The notes beneath the pieces were generated by a model. The model searched no databases, was not told where the DNA came from, and was given only the letters and a program-made list of their open reading frames with translations. A stretch of DNA of 64,000 bases from Aplectana chamaeleonis (lineage: Eukaryota; Nematoda; Chromadorea; Rhabditida; Cosmocercidae), in NCBI GenBank assembly GCA_029168955.1, contig JAPDOI010000378.1, positions 372,001 to 436,000 on the forward strand, given 5' to 3'. Made by a program: the position numbers and the translations under genes. Shown piece by piece: positions 22,592 to 32,829 of this stretch. The first letter of the stretch is position 1, and each line of letters starts with the position of its first letter.

Positions 22592-23049
22592 AGGCAGCAT
22601 ACACGCTCGTAAACGTGATTGAGATGACTGCGCAAATAGAATGGTACGGCTCAGAACACAACGCCTACCCATTTTGAAGCGTCAAAGAAGACCTACAATG
22701 CCGTTACAGGAGTAAGAAGTTGGCCCCGCCCGTATTTTCACGCCCCCTGTATTTCACTTTTCCTGCAACGCAAGGATGCTGGGTCATCTTGACCGTTGGT
22801 ACTGTTGGTGGATTGCCTGACAAGTGAACCACACACGTCACTGACGGCGGAGATGACCTAGCAACCCTGCGTTGGAGGAAAGGGCAAATACAGCGGGCGT
22901 GAAATTACGGGCGGGGCCAAATTTTCTACTCGTGTAGAGGCATTGTGAATCGTTTATGACGCTTCAAAATGCGTAGGCATTATGTTGTAAGCCATACTGT
23001 TCGATTCACATTGTTATCCCAACCAGGTTTACGAGCGTGTATGCTGCCT
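22592..23049. mobile_element. MITE subfamily C, complete
   Basis: 458 bp, AGGCAGCATACACGCTCG to CGAGCGTGTATGCTGCCT, with TTAA at 22588-22591 and 23050-23053. It has long inverted arms (GACGCTTCAAARATGSGTAGGC and AATTTCACGCCC against GGGCGGGGCCAA). It shares its right TTAA with the A-type element beginning at 23054. Confidence 0.9.
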
Positions 23050-23053
23050 TTAA

Positions 23054-23460
23054 ACGCAGTGTTCACGATGAAAAGTTGCCGGTTATTGAATGGAAAAACA
23101 GTGGGAAATAGGATAGTATTCCTTCTTCTCTCATCTGTTCAATGGTGGTGGCCTGTTTTCCAGAATGTTTTTCAATTTTTTGATTTCCAGAACCCTTCGG
23201 TTCAGATTTTGGCTTTTTCGATGACATTGCCGTCGGACTTCGCGGTAACAACGACTTTTATACTTTCGTTCTCGGAACCACGGCTGTTGTATCATGTGAC
23301 ACATGATAATCGTGCTGGGAGAAAGGTGAACAATGCAGGGACCAATTGGTCCCAGCACGATTATCATGTGTGGCATGATGCAATAGCCGTATTCTGCAAA
23401 TGCGGACGAGAATTTGGCCCCGAGAGCGACAGTACCGCGTCATTGACAGCACGGTAAAGC
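23054..23460. mobile_element. A-type MITE, right end not found, with internal palindrome 23275-23392
   Basis: It starts ACGCAGTGTTCACGATG directly after the shared TTAA. Inside, GTATCATGTGACACATGATAAT...GTGCTGGGA is repeated inverted as TCCCAGCACGATTATCATG, a hairpin of about 115 bp. The usual ATCGTGAACACTGCCT terminus is absent, so the end is approximate. The 162-codon plus-strand frame across it is repeat-derived. Confidence 0.5.
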
Positions 23461-23601
23461 ACAAGCTATTGCTACATTAACCGCTATTCCTTTTCAGTTT
23501 TTGTCTATTTATTTATCTGTTTTTTTCAATACTGGTGTTACTGAGTAGGTGCCTTTTCCTTTTCCTTATTGCGCTTAGTAGTTAATATGCTGTCATTGCA
23601 G

Positions 23602-23723
23602 TGTGCCCCAACTGTGCAAATTTTACTGCCCTCATGATTTATTTGCCGTCATCCCAGTACGTAAAGAACATTTTCCCTGCTGCTTATCTGCCTGCTTGCC
23701 TCCTTCCTTTGCAATTACCCTGG
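23602..23723 (+). CDS. Possible internal exon, unknown protein
   Basis: The 122-bp stretch has a good acceptor (TGTCATTGCAG) and donor (GTGAGT). Two of the three frames are open: one gives CPNCANFTALMIYLPSSQYV with a hydrophobic tail, the other PQLCKFYCPHDLFAVIPV. No family is recognised. It could belong with the exon at 24795. Confidence 0.3.
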
Positions 23724-24223
23724 GTGAGTACCAGTTTAAAGAGGCGTTTGTAATACAGAGCCTGCCGGGAATGGTAATCCAGTTGCGAGCTCAGGAGGTG
23801 GTAGAGTGACACTGCAGTCGATGGTTCTGCAGCTCTAGTGGAGCACCAAGTTCAACATACACGTAGCATCTCATCCTTTTGACCGGAAAATTTACTAAAG
23901 CACAGTTGGTCGTGCCAATTATGCATGCTGTTACACTACTAAACCTGTTTTTTTCTCTCTTTATAACCTTCCACCGTTCATCCATGCTATGCAATGATTT
24001 GGTTATTCATAAATGTTTCGGCTACAATAATCAAAATAGAATAATATAAAGCTTTCTTGAAAAAGAAGAAACATTTCTGACCAAGGTTTTGAACACTTAA
24101 TTTCAAACCAAACTTTGACTAGAAAACAGTGACCGTGTGCATGTGGTTTCCGTTTTCGATTTAGTATGACGCATGGAGCAGGCAGCTGACCGTGCTGAGG
24201 TGGCGGCCTCACTGGAGAATGGG

Positions 24224-24376
24224 GGGACAGGGCTGTCTACACACCGAGGGAGGAGTTGCCCCGTTTTTGCAGTTTGAAACGTCACGCCACTCAACGCGAG
24301 CGAAGTGGTCCCGAGTGGAATTAAAGCAGCAAAAGGCAGGACAACTCCTCCTTCGGTGTGTAGAGAGCCCCTGTCC
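24224..24376. mobile_element. Small foldback element
   Basis: GGGACAGGGCTGTCTACACACCGAGGGAGGAGTTG pairs with the inverse stretch ending at CCCTGTCCC. The inner motif CTACACACCGAGGGAGGAG also occurs in both arms of the larger foldback at 56800-57505. Confidence 0.65.
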
Positions 24377-24704
24377 CGAGAATGGGGTTTCGATTCGCGC
24401 AGGGTGATCTACCCCGTCCATTCATCAGACTAAAATTATTACGCGAACTCAACATACATTGCTTCTCTTTTTCCCTTTTTTTCTAAAATATGTTTTCAAT
24501 TGACTGAAAGTGGTCGATGGATTCAGAGCGGTGGTGTAGTGTGCACTGATTTGGGTTAGTTTGTCATAGAAACTGGCGTGATGGGGAGAAAATGAGTTTC
24601 CAGTTTGTTCAATGGCATGTCTGTGAAATACGGTAGTCGAAACAATAACGTTCGGTTTTGTGTTGTGACAGCCATCGACAAGGTCATTTGTTGAGAGATA
24701 ATTG

Positions 24705-24923
24705 ATGCATGAAATAGTCGAGAAAGGTGCGAGGTTAAGAGGTGTGTCAATGAATAAACAGGTAAGTGTTCTGCTCTATATATTTGGAATTCAGAAATTT
24801 TGGAAGAAACTCGACGATATCCACTCACGTGTGAGAAGTCACGAAACGAGTACGACACGATTCAAAAATGCACAGCACTCCCGATGGGATGCTGACGAAG
24901 ATGACCATTTCTCGTATTTGTAA
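24705..24923 (+). CDS. Unknown protein, probable C-terminal exon(s)
   Basis: 24795-24923 follows an AATTCAG acceptor and reads KFWKKLDDIHSRVRSHETST, then SRWDADEDDHFSYL and a stop. In phase before it, 24705-24761 reads MHEIVEKGARLRGVSMNKQ and ends at a textbook donor (CAG then GTAAGT). The implied intron is only 33 bp, which is very short, so either the splice is different or the upstream part is not coding. No family is recognised. The acidic C-terminus and codon pattern make the last exon the more credible part. Confidence 0.4.
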   Translation: MHEIVEKGARLRGVSMNKQVSVLLYIFGIQKFWKKLDDIHSRVRSHETSTTRFKNAQHSRWDADEDDHFSYL

Positions 24924-25044
24924 TTGTTTGTTACACTGGTCAACTTGACTCGTGTGATGAATACAAATGTGTTAGATAGGATACACTAACAGAAAAAAGG
25001 AAGAACGCACATTTTAACAAACAATATATGTATGCAGTGGTTAA

Positions 25045-25582
25045 AGGCAGTGGTCGCGCTCAAATATGCTCGTCTTCTTTTCCTCTCTGAACCCTTTTCT
25101 GGGCATAGAGTAGTAGAACCTATGGGAAAAAATCGCGAAAAAAACTCTGTTCTAGGCCAAATTTGAAGCCTGAACTTCCTTGTCTTTTGATGGTGGACGA
25201 GCCCACACCGCATCATCGGCATCGATGATCTCTATTATCGAAAATATCAGCTGGCTTGAAATTGAATTTCAATAAATGAACCTTCGGATTTATGTACACA
25301 TCTAGTCAAAAACATTGACTGAAGTGCTTGCTTTCATTGTTCAACTGTTTTATAAGGTAAATTTGCATTTATTTCTTCCTCTGAGTGTCGATGATTTTCG
25401 ACTGCCCGGCATGAGACTGTGATCTTTCTGTGCACGTGTGCACGAACTGGGAATTTAGGGTCTTAATAACTCTAATTCTAGCCCGTTTCTCACCGCGCTA
25501 CCTTCATAGTTTTTGAGCTGCTTTTGATCTGAGCTGATTTTTGTAGTTTTTTCGATAACGTTTTTCATCGTGACCACTGCCT
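25045..25582. mobile_element. MITE subfamily B
   Basis: 538 bp, AGGCAGTGGTCGCGCTCAAA to CATCGTGACCACTGCCT, with TTAA on both sides (25041-25044 and 25583-25586). It aligns full length with 36309-36857, and with 15155-15728 in reverse. Confidence 0.93.
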
Positions 25583-25843
25583 TTAAGGGGTTCCAAACAG
25601 GGAGTCTAAAAGGACAAAATGTAGCGTTCTAGTATACCTTTGAGAGCATTGAGTATTTTGGATATACCGGTGCATCTTTGTCGTTTTTCAAGTCGTGGGT
25701 CGACCTTAATATCGGAAAGTGGCTTTTTCGGCTCCTGAAATGGCTAGCCTCCTAGAGCCAGTCCGAGTATCTAAAACTCTGAGTTAGAGGAAGCTGTTTT
25801 GTTCGAGTCCAGAGTAACTGCAGAGGATTTTGTACGGAATGAT

Positions 25844-25912
25844 TAAGTTGGACTCTTTGCGCCTACGTGCAATCGACTTGCACGTAGGCGCAAAAAGTAC
25901 AACTTAATCACC
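25844..25912. repeat. 66-bp hairpin inside reverse transcriptase remnant
   Basis: TTGCGCCTACGTGCAA and its inverse TTGCACGTAGGCGCAA flank a five-base loop, extended outward by AAGTTG/CAACTT. It is nearly perfect. It sits beside the C-terminal end of the reverse transcriptase remnant. Confidence 0.75.
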
Positions 25913-26500
25913 TAATTAAAGAGAACGAGTTTAAAGTTAGCGTTGCGGGTCAGACTTCGTGGAATACATATAGTCAAATTTTTCGGTGTAAAGTTAATCT
26001 GCGCCTTTTCTGAAATGACCTTGTGTTTACCCCTGTAAGGATTGAAAACGGCAGTTTCATATTCTAATATTGGTCTAAAATATGTTTTATACGCTCCGAG
26101 TGGTACGCCAGGGTCCCTGAGTGAGCGCGGATTATGTTCGAGGTGATTCTTCTCGCTGTGGTGGTTATATTTTGACAGTCAACATAAATGTTTAGATAAT
26201 TTCGAATGAGGAATCCAAAATCTTTTGCTTCTTCTACAGTCGGGAGCCTTTCGCCATCAATATAATAAGAAAAAAATCCATCAGGTTTACGAATACGAGT
26301 ATGCATACCTTTTTATTTCTGTTATAAAGTGCTGAGTTCCACTCTACTGACCAATTGTAAACATCTTCTAAGACTTTTCGCAGCGTTTCCTTGTCAGAAT
26401 CGGAAGGGGTTGAGTGATCCAGTTTAAAATCATCGGCAAAAACGCTACCCCCTTGTCTTGTGATGTTGTACTCGACACGAGGTTGATAAATCTTCTTTAT

Positions 26501-26541
26501 GGCCGACGTTTCGGAGAAACCTCCTTCTTCAGAGCCTGAAA
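26501..26541 (-). ncRNA. Hammerhead-ribozyme-like motif, copy a
   Basis: On the minus strand: stem I strand CAGGCT, core CTGAAGA (CUGANGA), stem II GGAG-loop-CTCC, core GAAA, a minimal stem III (AC/GT), cleavage triplet GTC, then GGCC closing stem I. One extra A stands between the CUGANGA core and stem II. Penelope-like elements are known to carry minimal type I hammerheads in their terminal repeats. Activity is not shown. Confidence 0.5.
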
Positions 26542-26830
26542 GGATCGAATAAGATTTGCGCTTACTCGATCAAACATCGCCTTAAACTAAACCGAATCGG
26601 CTTATCGTAAATAAGGCTTATCGGGCATATCATGTCGAAATCTCCTCTCACTGTTGTGTTTTGCCATGACCAACCGCTCCGCTGCTTGTTCTGCTCGGAC
26701 TTAAATGAGCGAGACGGCTATACTATCGACTTACCGCGCTGTTTTGTTTACTAGCGAGTTCCTGGCTGGGTGAGGTTCATCTGCCCTCCTCTCTCTTTGA
26801 TCGAGTAAGCGCAAATCTTATTCGATCCTT

Positions 26831-26871
26831 CCAGGCTCTGAAGAAGGAGGTTTCTCCGAAACGTCGGGCAT
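26831..26871 (+). ncRNA. Hammerhead-ribozyme-like motif, copy b
   Basis: The inverted partner of copy a, on the plus strand. The core and stem II are identical. The stem I return strand is GGGC instead of GGCC, giving one mismatch, so this copy looks slightly decayed. Confidence 0.45.
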
Positions 26872-27671
26872 AAAGAAGATTTATCAACCTCGTGTCGAGT
26901 ACAACATCACAAGACAACTATATATTATTACCATGCCGAGGTTTATGGAGAGTCGCACATGGAGATTGGTACCCCCTTGATTTGTATCGCGTTAGAGTTC
27001 ATCTCGAGAGAAAATTGGGGAGGTAGCCACCAGGAATATGAAATTTACGCAGTTCATCAGTCAATCAACGAGTGAAATGTCTAGCTAGACGTTAGCAGTC
27101 TGAGGTAAGTCAATGAAACTCTATACGTCGACAAGGAACACTGTGATGAAGAACACGATTCTACCCATGAATGGTATGCAAACAAAGCTTGAAAACCTCA
27201 TAGCCGTACGTAGAATCAGAAAGCTATATTCACGCTCGATAGAAAACACAGGCCGAATCAAGAAAGCGCATATAATTTACAGAAATAATACTAAATTAAA
27301 AAAGTAATATCACTGTTAGCGTGATGTAGAGTTGTTATGGTCTAGGAAAATAGCTCTGTACGATTAACAAATATCACCCTTGAAGGTTGTTATCAAATCG
27401 ACTGCTTGCAAAAACAGCTACTTTTTAAAAAACCTACCACGGCGCTGTGGGTGCAGCGCGACGTCGCAGTTAGGCCGCAATTGAGCTTCAGCTGTGTCTA
27501 GCTAGGTTCTAAAACTGTCAATGCAGCTTCGAAAAACATTTCAGTAGAAACAGTAACTACTGAAAACTGTAAATATCTTGTGTCTTCTAACTCGAACAAT
27601 CAGAGCCGGAATATCCACCCGTCCTGGCTTTATCCTTACATTGGAGCGTGATATTGTTGTAGATTCTTCAG

Positions 27672-27900
27672 GCAGTGTTTACGATAAAAATTTAATCTTA
27701 TTTTTCAATGTTTTCTGCACAGGAAAGTCCACGAAGTGGAGGATATCAGCGGAAAGACCCCACAAAACCCTTAGTTTTGAGAGATTCAAAAACCCTGAAA
27801 TCCCGGAATGTCGTAGGGTGCGCCGGCGGTTTCACCTTGTAGTGTTAGGAGAAATTCTGAGAACAGATAGGTTGTTACCCTTGACTCAAACTTGAAAATC
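27672..27900. mobile_element. A-type MITE left fragment
   Basis: It starts AGGCAGTGTTTACGATAAA after a TTC. No right terminus is found before 27900. The 105-codon plus-strand frame over it is unlikely to be a gene. Confidence 0.35.
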
Positions 27901-27910
27901 CCGAAAAATA

Positions 27911-28062
27911 ACCTACAGTCGGCACGAATCGTACTGATACTTTTCAGTCCTTATTCTACCTTGGCACAAACTCGGTACACGTATGTTATACAATATGTGG
28001 ACCGACTTGCGCCAACGCACAATAAAGAACGCAAAGTATCAGTGTTTAACCTGGGTATTTCA
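27911..28062. repeat. Inverted repeat, about 150 bp
   Basis: GATACTTTTCAGTCCTTATT pairs imperfectly with AATAAAGAACGCAAAGTATC. Similar sequence (GATACTTTGCGTTCCTTATT) lies near 55960. It is probably one end type of another MITE family. Confidence 0.45.
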
Positions 28063-28082
28063 AAATGAACGCCCTTTGGGCC

Positions 28083-28124
28083 TAATAATAAATAAACAAA
28101 CAAATAAATAAATAAATAAATCAG

Positions 28125-28199
<75 letters not shown>

Positions 28200-28363
28200 A
28201 TGAGTAAATAAATAAACAAATAAATAAAAAATAAATAGATAGATAATTAAATAAAAATAAATAAATAACTAGATAAAGAAATAAATAAATAAACAAATAA
28301 AAATAAATCAATAATGAAATAAATAATCAAATAAAGAAATAAATAAATAAACAAATAAATGAA

Positions 28364-28394
<31 letters not shown>

Positions 28395-28396
28395 AT
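28083..28396. repeat. TAAA microsatellite, about 310 bp
   Basis: Long perfect AAATAAATAAAT runs with occasional substitutions. Minus-strand frames of the LFIYLFIYL type are its translation, not a gene. Confidence 0.97.
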
Positions 28397-28779
28397 AGAG
28401 AATGAAAAATATATTATGCACAACTGTATTAGTTAGGCTCCAAAGGCAAGGACGCAGCCAGAGAGGGTAGAGATTTTAAAAGAACCAGTTCACAAAATGT
28501 TATGTTATGTTCATTTACGCTGCATAAGGCATACGCAATATAGAACAAAAAAGGAAAAAACTAACCCAACAAAACTAATACGAGTAATACACAATTCAGC
28601 AATGCCCTACGGCTCTCACCGAGACACTATGAAGAGAGACAAAGGTAATGTAACTACGGCTTCAAAACAGAAGAATAAATAGTATTTAATATTGCATTAG
28701 CACAACAAGCAGGTATAAAATATTGCATTAGCACAACAAGCAGGTTTTTTGACTATGAGAGCAGAGAATCGAGGTAAAA

Positions 28780-28907
28780 TTATAGCATTTCATGTACTTC
28801 TGACGCGATTTTCCTGATTTTTTGTCAGTTCAGCTCTACCCGGGTTCTAGGTTATCGATGTACATAGTAAGCAATCCAGAAATTTAGGATTATCGTGAAC
28901 ACTGCCT
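28780..28907. mobile_element. A1 MITE right-end fragment
   Basis: CATGTACTTCTGACGCG, CTCTACCCGGGTTCTAGG and ATTATCGTGAACACTGCCT match the right third of A1 (compare 37365-37477). The left part is missing. Confidence 0.65.
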
Positions 28908-30112
28908 TCCAGCTAAAGAGCTTTAATTAATCTAGTTTAGGTTTTTTCATCCAAACATATTCTTTTATCGTAACACAATGCTGAAAATGTAACAATTGAG
29001 ATTTAACCACACTTCTCATGTTTGTTCCCATTGGTGCTCAACTTCGAAGATACTATTGAAATGCTCGACGATTTCACGCTAAAAGCAGAAAAATTCACGA
29101 AAAAAATGTGGAACGGTTACTGGAACAACACAGACAACGTCTTTCGACAGCCCCTGAGCAATGGGGTCAATCAACACGGCCTGATCTTATAGAACTCGTA
29201 TGATGAAGACTCCACGCTAGGGAAAACAGGATGTATGTACATATAATAGGTCAAAAATCTTTGGTTGGACCCAGATAACCACTCCTGAAATGATTGGTAG
29301 GTAAATGTTAAAATATTAGGCAGATGAGATAGCCTCTACTTAGCGCAGATCATCCGATCATTTTTAGAGGCAGGGACAAGGGAAAATGATTTTTACCACC
29401 AAGAAACTGGAATGCTGTGTTCCTTCATTTATGTGTGATACGAAAGCTGAGTGATACGAGAATTAGAAGATATAAAAAAAGAAAAGAAAATTTCAAGAGT
29501 ATGTGGATTCATTAGTCACTTGCGAGTCCGAAGTTTTTGGACAAATCCTCTATTTTCATCAGGACAAGTGGAACAGATCTTCTCCATGTTATGAATGGAA
29601 TATTATCATCACAAAAAGCTGTCTCACTACGGTCTCCGTCTGCGTGTGTTCTCCCACGAAGGGGGGTGACATTTGTGTAAATAGGAATGGCTTGAAAACA
29701 ATACAGTGTTATTGAAGGGCTTGAAAGGTTCGCCGGAATTTGTTTGAAGCGACCAGAAAACCGACCGCAAAGGTAGAGATAACTGCGAAGTTATCACAGA
29801 TTACGATTACTCGCGGCGACACGTGCGGCGTTCGCGGCGACACCGTTCAGCGGAGTTTCAACAGCGATTCTCGATCGACTACGGCGACCCCGTCCATCAA
29901 GCAGACAGATAATTCCGAGACAACTACAAGCAGCGTCCATGGCTTGCAAGAGCCGCGCTCTCGCTGCTCCTCAACGCTCACGGGAGCCCCCTCCATGCTA
30001 ATGGGCACAGGCCAGCACCCCTCGCCTTGTGCTGGTTCGATTGACAAGGTTGCAAAGGGTGACCAAACGGTTTGAGACCTAATTCTTAGGATATTGAGCA
30101 TTCAGCCTAAAA
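28908..30112. other. No convincing gene
   Basis: Overlapping open frames lie at 29503-29715 and 29740-30075 (plus) and 29847-30101 (minus). The region is G+C-rich, with CGCGGCGACAC repeated near 29812 and 29834. No splice-flanked stretch or domain allows a call. Confidence 0.35.
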
Positions 30113-30397
30113 ACTTGTTGTTTCTTCCCGAAGCAGGCGGGAGGGAGCGAGAGCGGGTGTAAATGTAAACGTGGGCGGAGACGCGCGTGAGCGGCAAGCA
30201 AATCTTGTGCCCTCAGGGGTCGTTTATACTCCCGCGTAGCGGCACAGTGCATTTCTGTAATATTGATTACGCGGCGCGGCACGATCAATAATGTAGGATT
30301 GCACTTCGCCTCGCCGCTCGGCGGCAGAAGTATGAACGACGCCTTAGAGGCCACCGATATCGCGTAATCGCGCGCTCTCGCAGGGACTGGACGCTGC
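30113..30397. mobile_element. Foldback MITE with GC-rich arms
   Basis: GGTCGTTTATACTCCCGCG pairs imperfectly with GGCAGAAGTATGAACGACGCC. The right end GATTACGCG...CTCTCGCAG...GGACGCTGCC resembles, inverted, the left end at 5785 (AGGCAGCGTCC...GCGAGAGCGTGCGATTACGC). Boundaries are approximate. Confidence 0.45.
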
Positions 30398-31115
30398 CAT
30401 ACCTCCTAGGATATTTCCTTGGGCTACGCCAGCGGTAAAGCTCCTGTGAAATTAATAACAAAAGAGCTAACACTCCAGCACCGAGTTTTGCATAAATGTG
30501 TAAGTAATATGTAATGTATGTGTGGTATGTACTTTTATGAGTACATGAGTGCTGTTGATCAAGTGTTCTTTAGAAAAACATGTTAAGAAAAACATGGTCT
30601 TTCTTTAGAAAAAAAACACAAAAATTCTCAGCGTACGCGCTGAGAATTTTTGTGTTCGATCATTTTTGTGTTCGATCATACACCTGGCCTGGCTGAGATT
30701 GTTCTAAAAACATGTGATCCTAGAAGTGCTCTCTCATCAAATGATGGCACAAATTAGGTGCGGCAGGACTTTCGTACGCAGCTTCACGAGACATTTTTGG
30801 TGGTTCTTTTCTCCAAAACATAAGGTTTTATTAGGTCTTCCTGCCACATATATTCCTCTACTTCGTGGAATCACCTGCGCTAAAGAATTTGAAAATAAGA
30901 TATGATTTTTTCTTGCGTACGGCGCTTTCAAAGGACTGTTACAGCAGATATGTAAATTTTAGGGACTGCTTCTTGGATTCTCAAAGAGATAGAGTTCTAC
31001 GCCGTGGAATGGCCTATCAGTGATCTTAGAGTTAGAGTGGATAAGTTATGGCTTACTGGCTTTATTAGTAGGCTTGCACGGAATGAGCAGCGATGAAACA
31101 TTATTCAAGAATCCT
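30398..31115. other. No gene seen
   Basis: It contains a short hairpin near 30617-30660 (CACAAAAATTCTCAGCG and inverse around GTACGCGCTG). Open frames on the two strands mirror each other. No coding evidence. Confidence 0.45.
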
Positions 31116-31984
31116 TCAATTTGCCGATTCCCTTCCGTTTCCGACATTAATTAGCCAACTTTCTTCTGTTTCCAGAAATCTTGAAAAAGCTCTCTGCTGT
31201 CCTCTGCTTCTAAGGCTTACCTGCGCAAAAGCAGGGAAAAATTTAGATACGGTTTTCTGCACGTAAGCTAGCTTTGAAATTCGATAGCCGTATTGCATGC
31301 CATGTGATGCGAAGAACGGGTAGGCGCTGGAAACCGATGCAAGAACATGATATCCATTGGGATTGTGGAAGCTTTTTGGACTGACATCCCCTTCTTGGTC
31401 CGTTTCACGATCGAGGAAGGCACGCAATTTGAGGGTGCAACATATTCGTATAACATTGTGTAGGGAATTAGAAGGTCAAAGCCGATTTCAGCCACTGTGT
31501 TGACATCCGGATAAAGTGAGGTGCGGATCGTTCTATTTTCCTGTGCTACATATGTACGTGCTACAGTAATTACAGTGAATGCACTGAACAATTTTTCCCT
31601 GAAGTGGAAAAGTATCACCTTCAAAGGTGCGTTGATGTAACATGTCGTTTAATGTCATAACCTTGAATTTCTTAGGTTGACATGAATTAGCGATAAGGCA
31701 AACATGCAAAAAATGTCCTTGATAGAGGATGGGTGGAGCGGTTCGCGCAGGAGCGTCGTTGTGCAGCGATGGTCGAATGGAACTAGTTTGCGTGTGTAGG
31801 ATGAAGAACAATATATGTGGTGATTTGTATCACGAGAGAAGACGACGATGACGACCCATCGGGGCGGTCCGGAAGAGTAAGGACGAGATTCATTGCCATT
31901 CTTCACAGGTTTTTGCCACCTGAGTTGATGGTATCGCGTGGGTTTGTGGTTGACGATAGATTCGTGGACGATGAGCGAAGACAC
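31116..31984 (-). CDS. Possible coding fragments with a MITE-derived splice site, unknown
   Basis: Several minus-strand frames are open. One runs DRETDQEGDVSPKSFHNPNG, then SAYPFFASHGMQYGYRI and ends at a good donor (GCGCAG then GTAAGC at about 31223). Another carries YPDVNTVAEIGFDLLIPYT. The last roughly 55 bp before the donor (CAGAAAACCGTATCTAAATT...TTTTGCGCAG) resemble the inverted right end of the E MITEs, so that part of the frame is element-derived. The plus strand is also partly open (31805-32002). I cannot decide the gene model. Confidence 0.25.
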
Positions 31985-32049
31985 CGATGGCTGTCAAAAT
32001 AGCATGGGAGAACTGGAACCCTTTTTCTTGTTTTTTTTTTGTCCAAAAG

Positions 32050-32226
32050 ATGGGTGAGCGTGGTGCAGAGCGGACTCATGGAAAATTGGGAGAATGTTTA
32101 GAAATCGGAGACCTAGCTTCGTCAGTTATGTATATGTATTTGATGGCAGACTTTCTTGTTGCTCCAGTTCAATCTCAAACTACTGGTATTGAGTCACGCC
32201 CCGACATAGATCGAGTACATATAGAT
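32050..32226 (+). CDS. Unknown protein, possible first or early exon
   Basis: It is preceded by a pyrimidine run and AAAAG, starts at ATG and ends at a consensus donor (GAT then GTAAGG). The 59 codons read MGERGAERTHGKLGECLEI, then a hydrophobic SSVMYMYLMADFLVAPV, then SRPDIDRVHID. It may form one gene with the exons at 32587 and 33961 on the same strand. A stretch at about 32268-32363 is open in two frames and may be another exon. No domain is recognised. Confidence 0.4.
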
Positions 32227-32373
32227 GTAAGGGAGCCGGACTCATAGTTGACCTTCATAACTGGTAGCGCCCTACTAAAAACCACGAGTACTGCGAGCTT
32301 CAACAAACATGCTTCCCATCAAAGCCAACTTTACTCTGAAATCGAGCACACTATCGGCAGGACGTACGTACTA

Positions 32374-32494
32374 GGCCGGGATCATACTTGCAGCGATCAG
32401 CGACAGCGAGAGTGCATATCAGGCAAATCGATTTTTCGTCGATATTGGTAAACATAGAGTCGCGTCGCTCGTCGCTCGAAGAATGATCCCGGCC
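32374..32494. mobile_element. Small MITE, 121 bp
   Basis: GGCCGGGATCAT at the left and ATGATCCCGGCC at the right are perfect inverted ends, flanked by CTA and TTA. Its 12-bp ends differ from the AGGCA superfamily. Confidence 0.75.
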
Positions 32495-32586
32495 TTACTC
32501 ATAATGGAAGTAGTATTAAACGATCCTGCCGTTTTCAACAAAATATCATCTTCTTAAGCGTACTTCTGAGAGCTATTGAAATTCAG

Positions 32587-32787
32587 GTTGGTAGCTGCTA
32601 CGGAGAACATCGAGCCGGGGTTTGCTCAGTGGGTCGATACAATTACTGAGAATCAGGCAGGGAATTTCAATAGAGTGTTCAGAAGAAAATGTTCTGATTC
32701 GGCTCCATTTTTTTATGTGGAAGTGATTCGGGGTCCTGAGCACGCATTAGAGTTCGATTGCCGATTTTCGCGAAGGAACGTCGACAG
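32587..32787 (+). CDS. Unknown protein, probable internal exon
   Basis: The acceptor GAAATTCAG precedes a 67-codon open stretch: LVAATENIEPGFAQWVDT, NFNRVFRRKCSDSAPFF, EVIRGPEHALEFDCRFS. A donor AG-GTTTTG closes it, and the frame runs on to a stop at 32824. The residue mix (charged, with a CRF and paired aromatic residues) is protein-like, and the opposite strand is not comparably open. No family is recognised. A phase-2 exon end near 32363 would join it in frame. Confidence 0.45.
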
Positions 32788-32829
32788 GTTTTGGGCTGGA
32801 GCCTCCCACCCGCCCAATTTTTGAAAAAA

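Larger units (their letters stand above)
26456..26969. mobile_element. Inverted pair of Penelope-like terminal repeats inserted in a reverse transcriptase
   Basis: The 118-bp block 26456-26573 is repeated inverted at 26798-26916, with about 225 bp between. TACCCCCTTG occurs at 26446-26455 and 26970-26979, a 10-bp target duplication. Blocks such as CTGAAGAAGGAGGTTTCTCC, GAAACGTCGG and ACCTCGTGTCGAGTACAACA are typical of the pLTR/3' regions of nematode Penelope-like elements. The element has no ORF of its own. Confidence 0.65.
25930..27060 (-). pseudogene. Non-LTR retrotransposon reverse transcriptase, broken
   Basis: The minus-strand frame below 26455 gives the catalytic FADDFKL motif, KETLRKVLEDVYNWSVEWN, then DGERLPTVEEAKDFGFLI and TTTARRITSNIIRAHS. 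This is the palm end and thumb region of CR1/jockey-like reverse transcriptases. A 514-bp insertion (26456-26969) with a 10-bp duplication splits it just before FADD. Upstream of that (26980-27060) only shifted-frame traces remain (YLPNFLSR, NSNAIQIKG). It is a dead fragment with no endonuclease domain. The same family occurs at 57598-58000. Confidence 0.8.

Noticed and set aside
22969..23457. 162-codon plus-strand ORF
   Set aside because: It spans the junction of a C and an A-type MITE and an internal palindrome.
25738..25815. GTTCGAGTCC resembling a tRNA T-arm
   Set aside because: No matching acceptor stem, D-arm or anticodon arm could be placed around it. No tRNA was found elsewhere either.
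28060..28311. IYLFIYLF-type membrane-like ORF
   Set aside because: It is a translation of the TAAA microsatellite.
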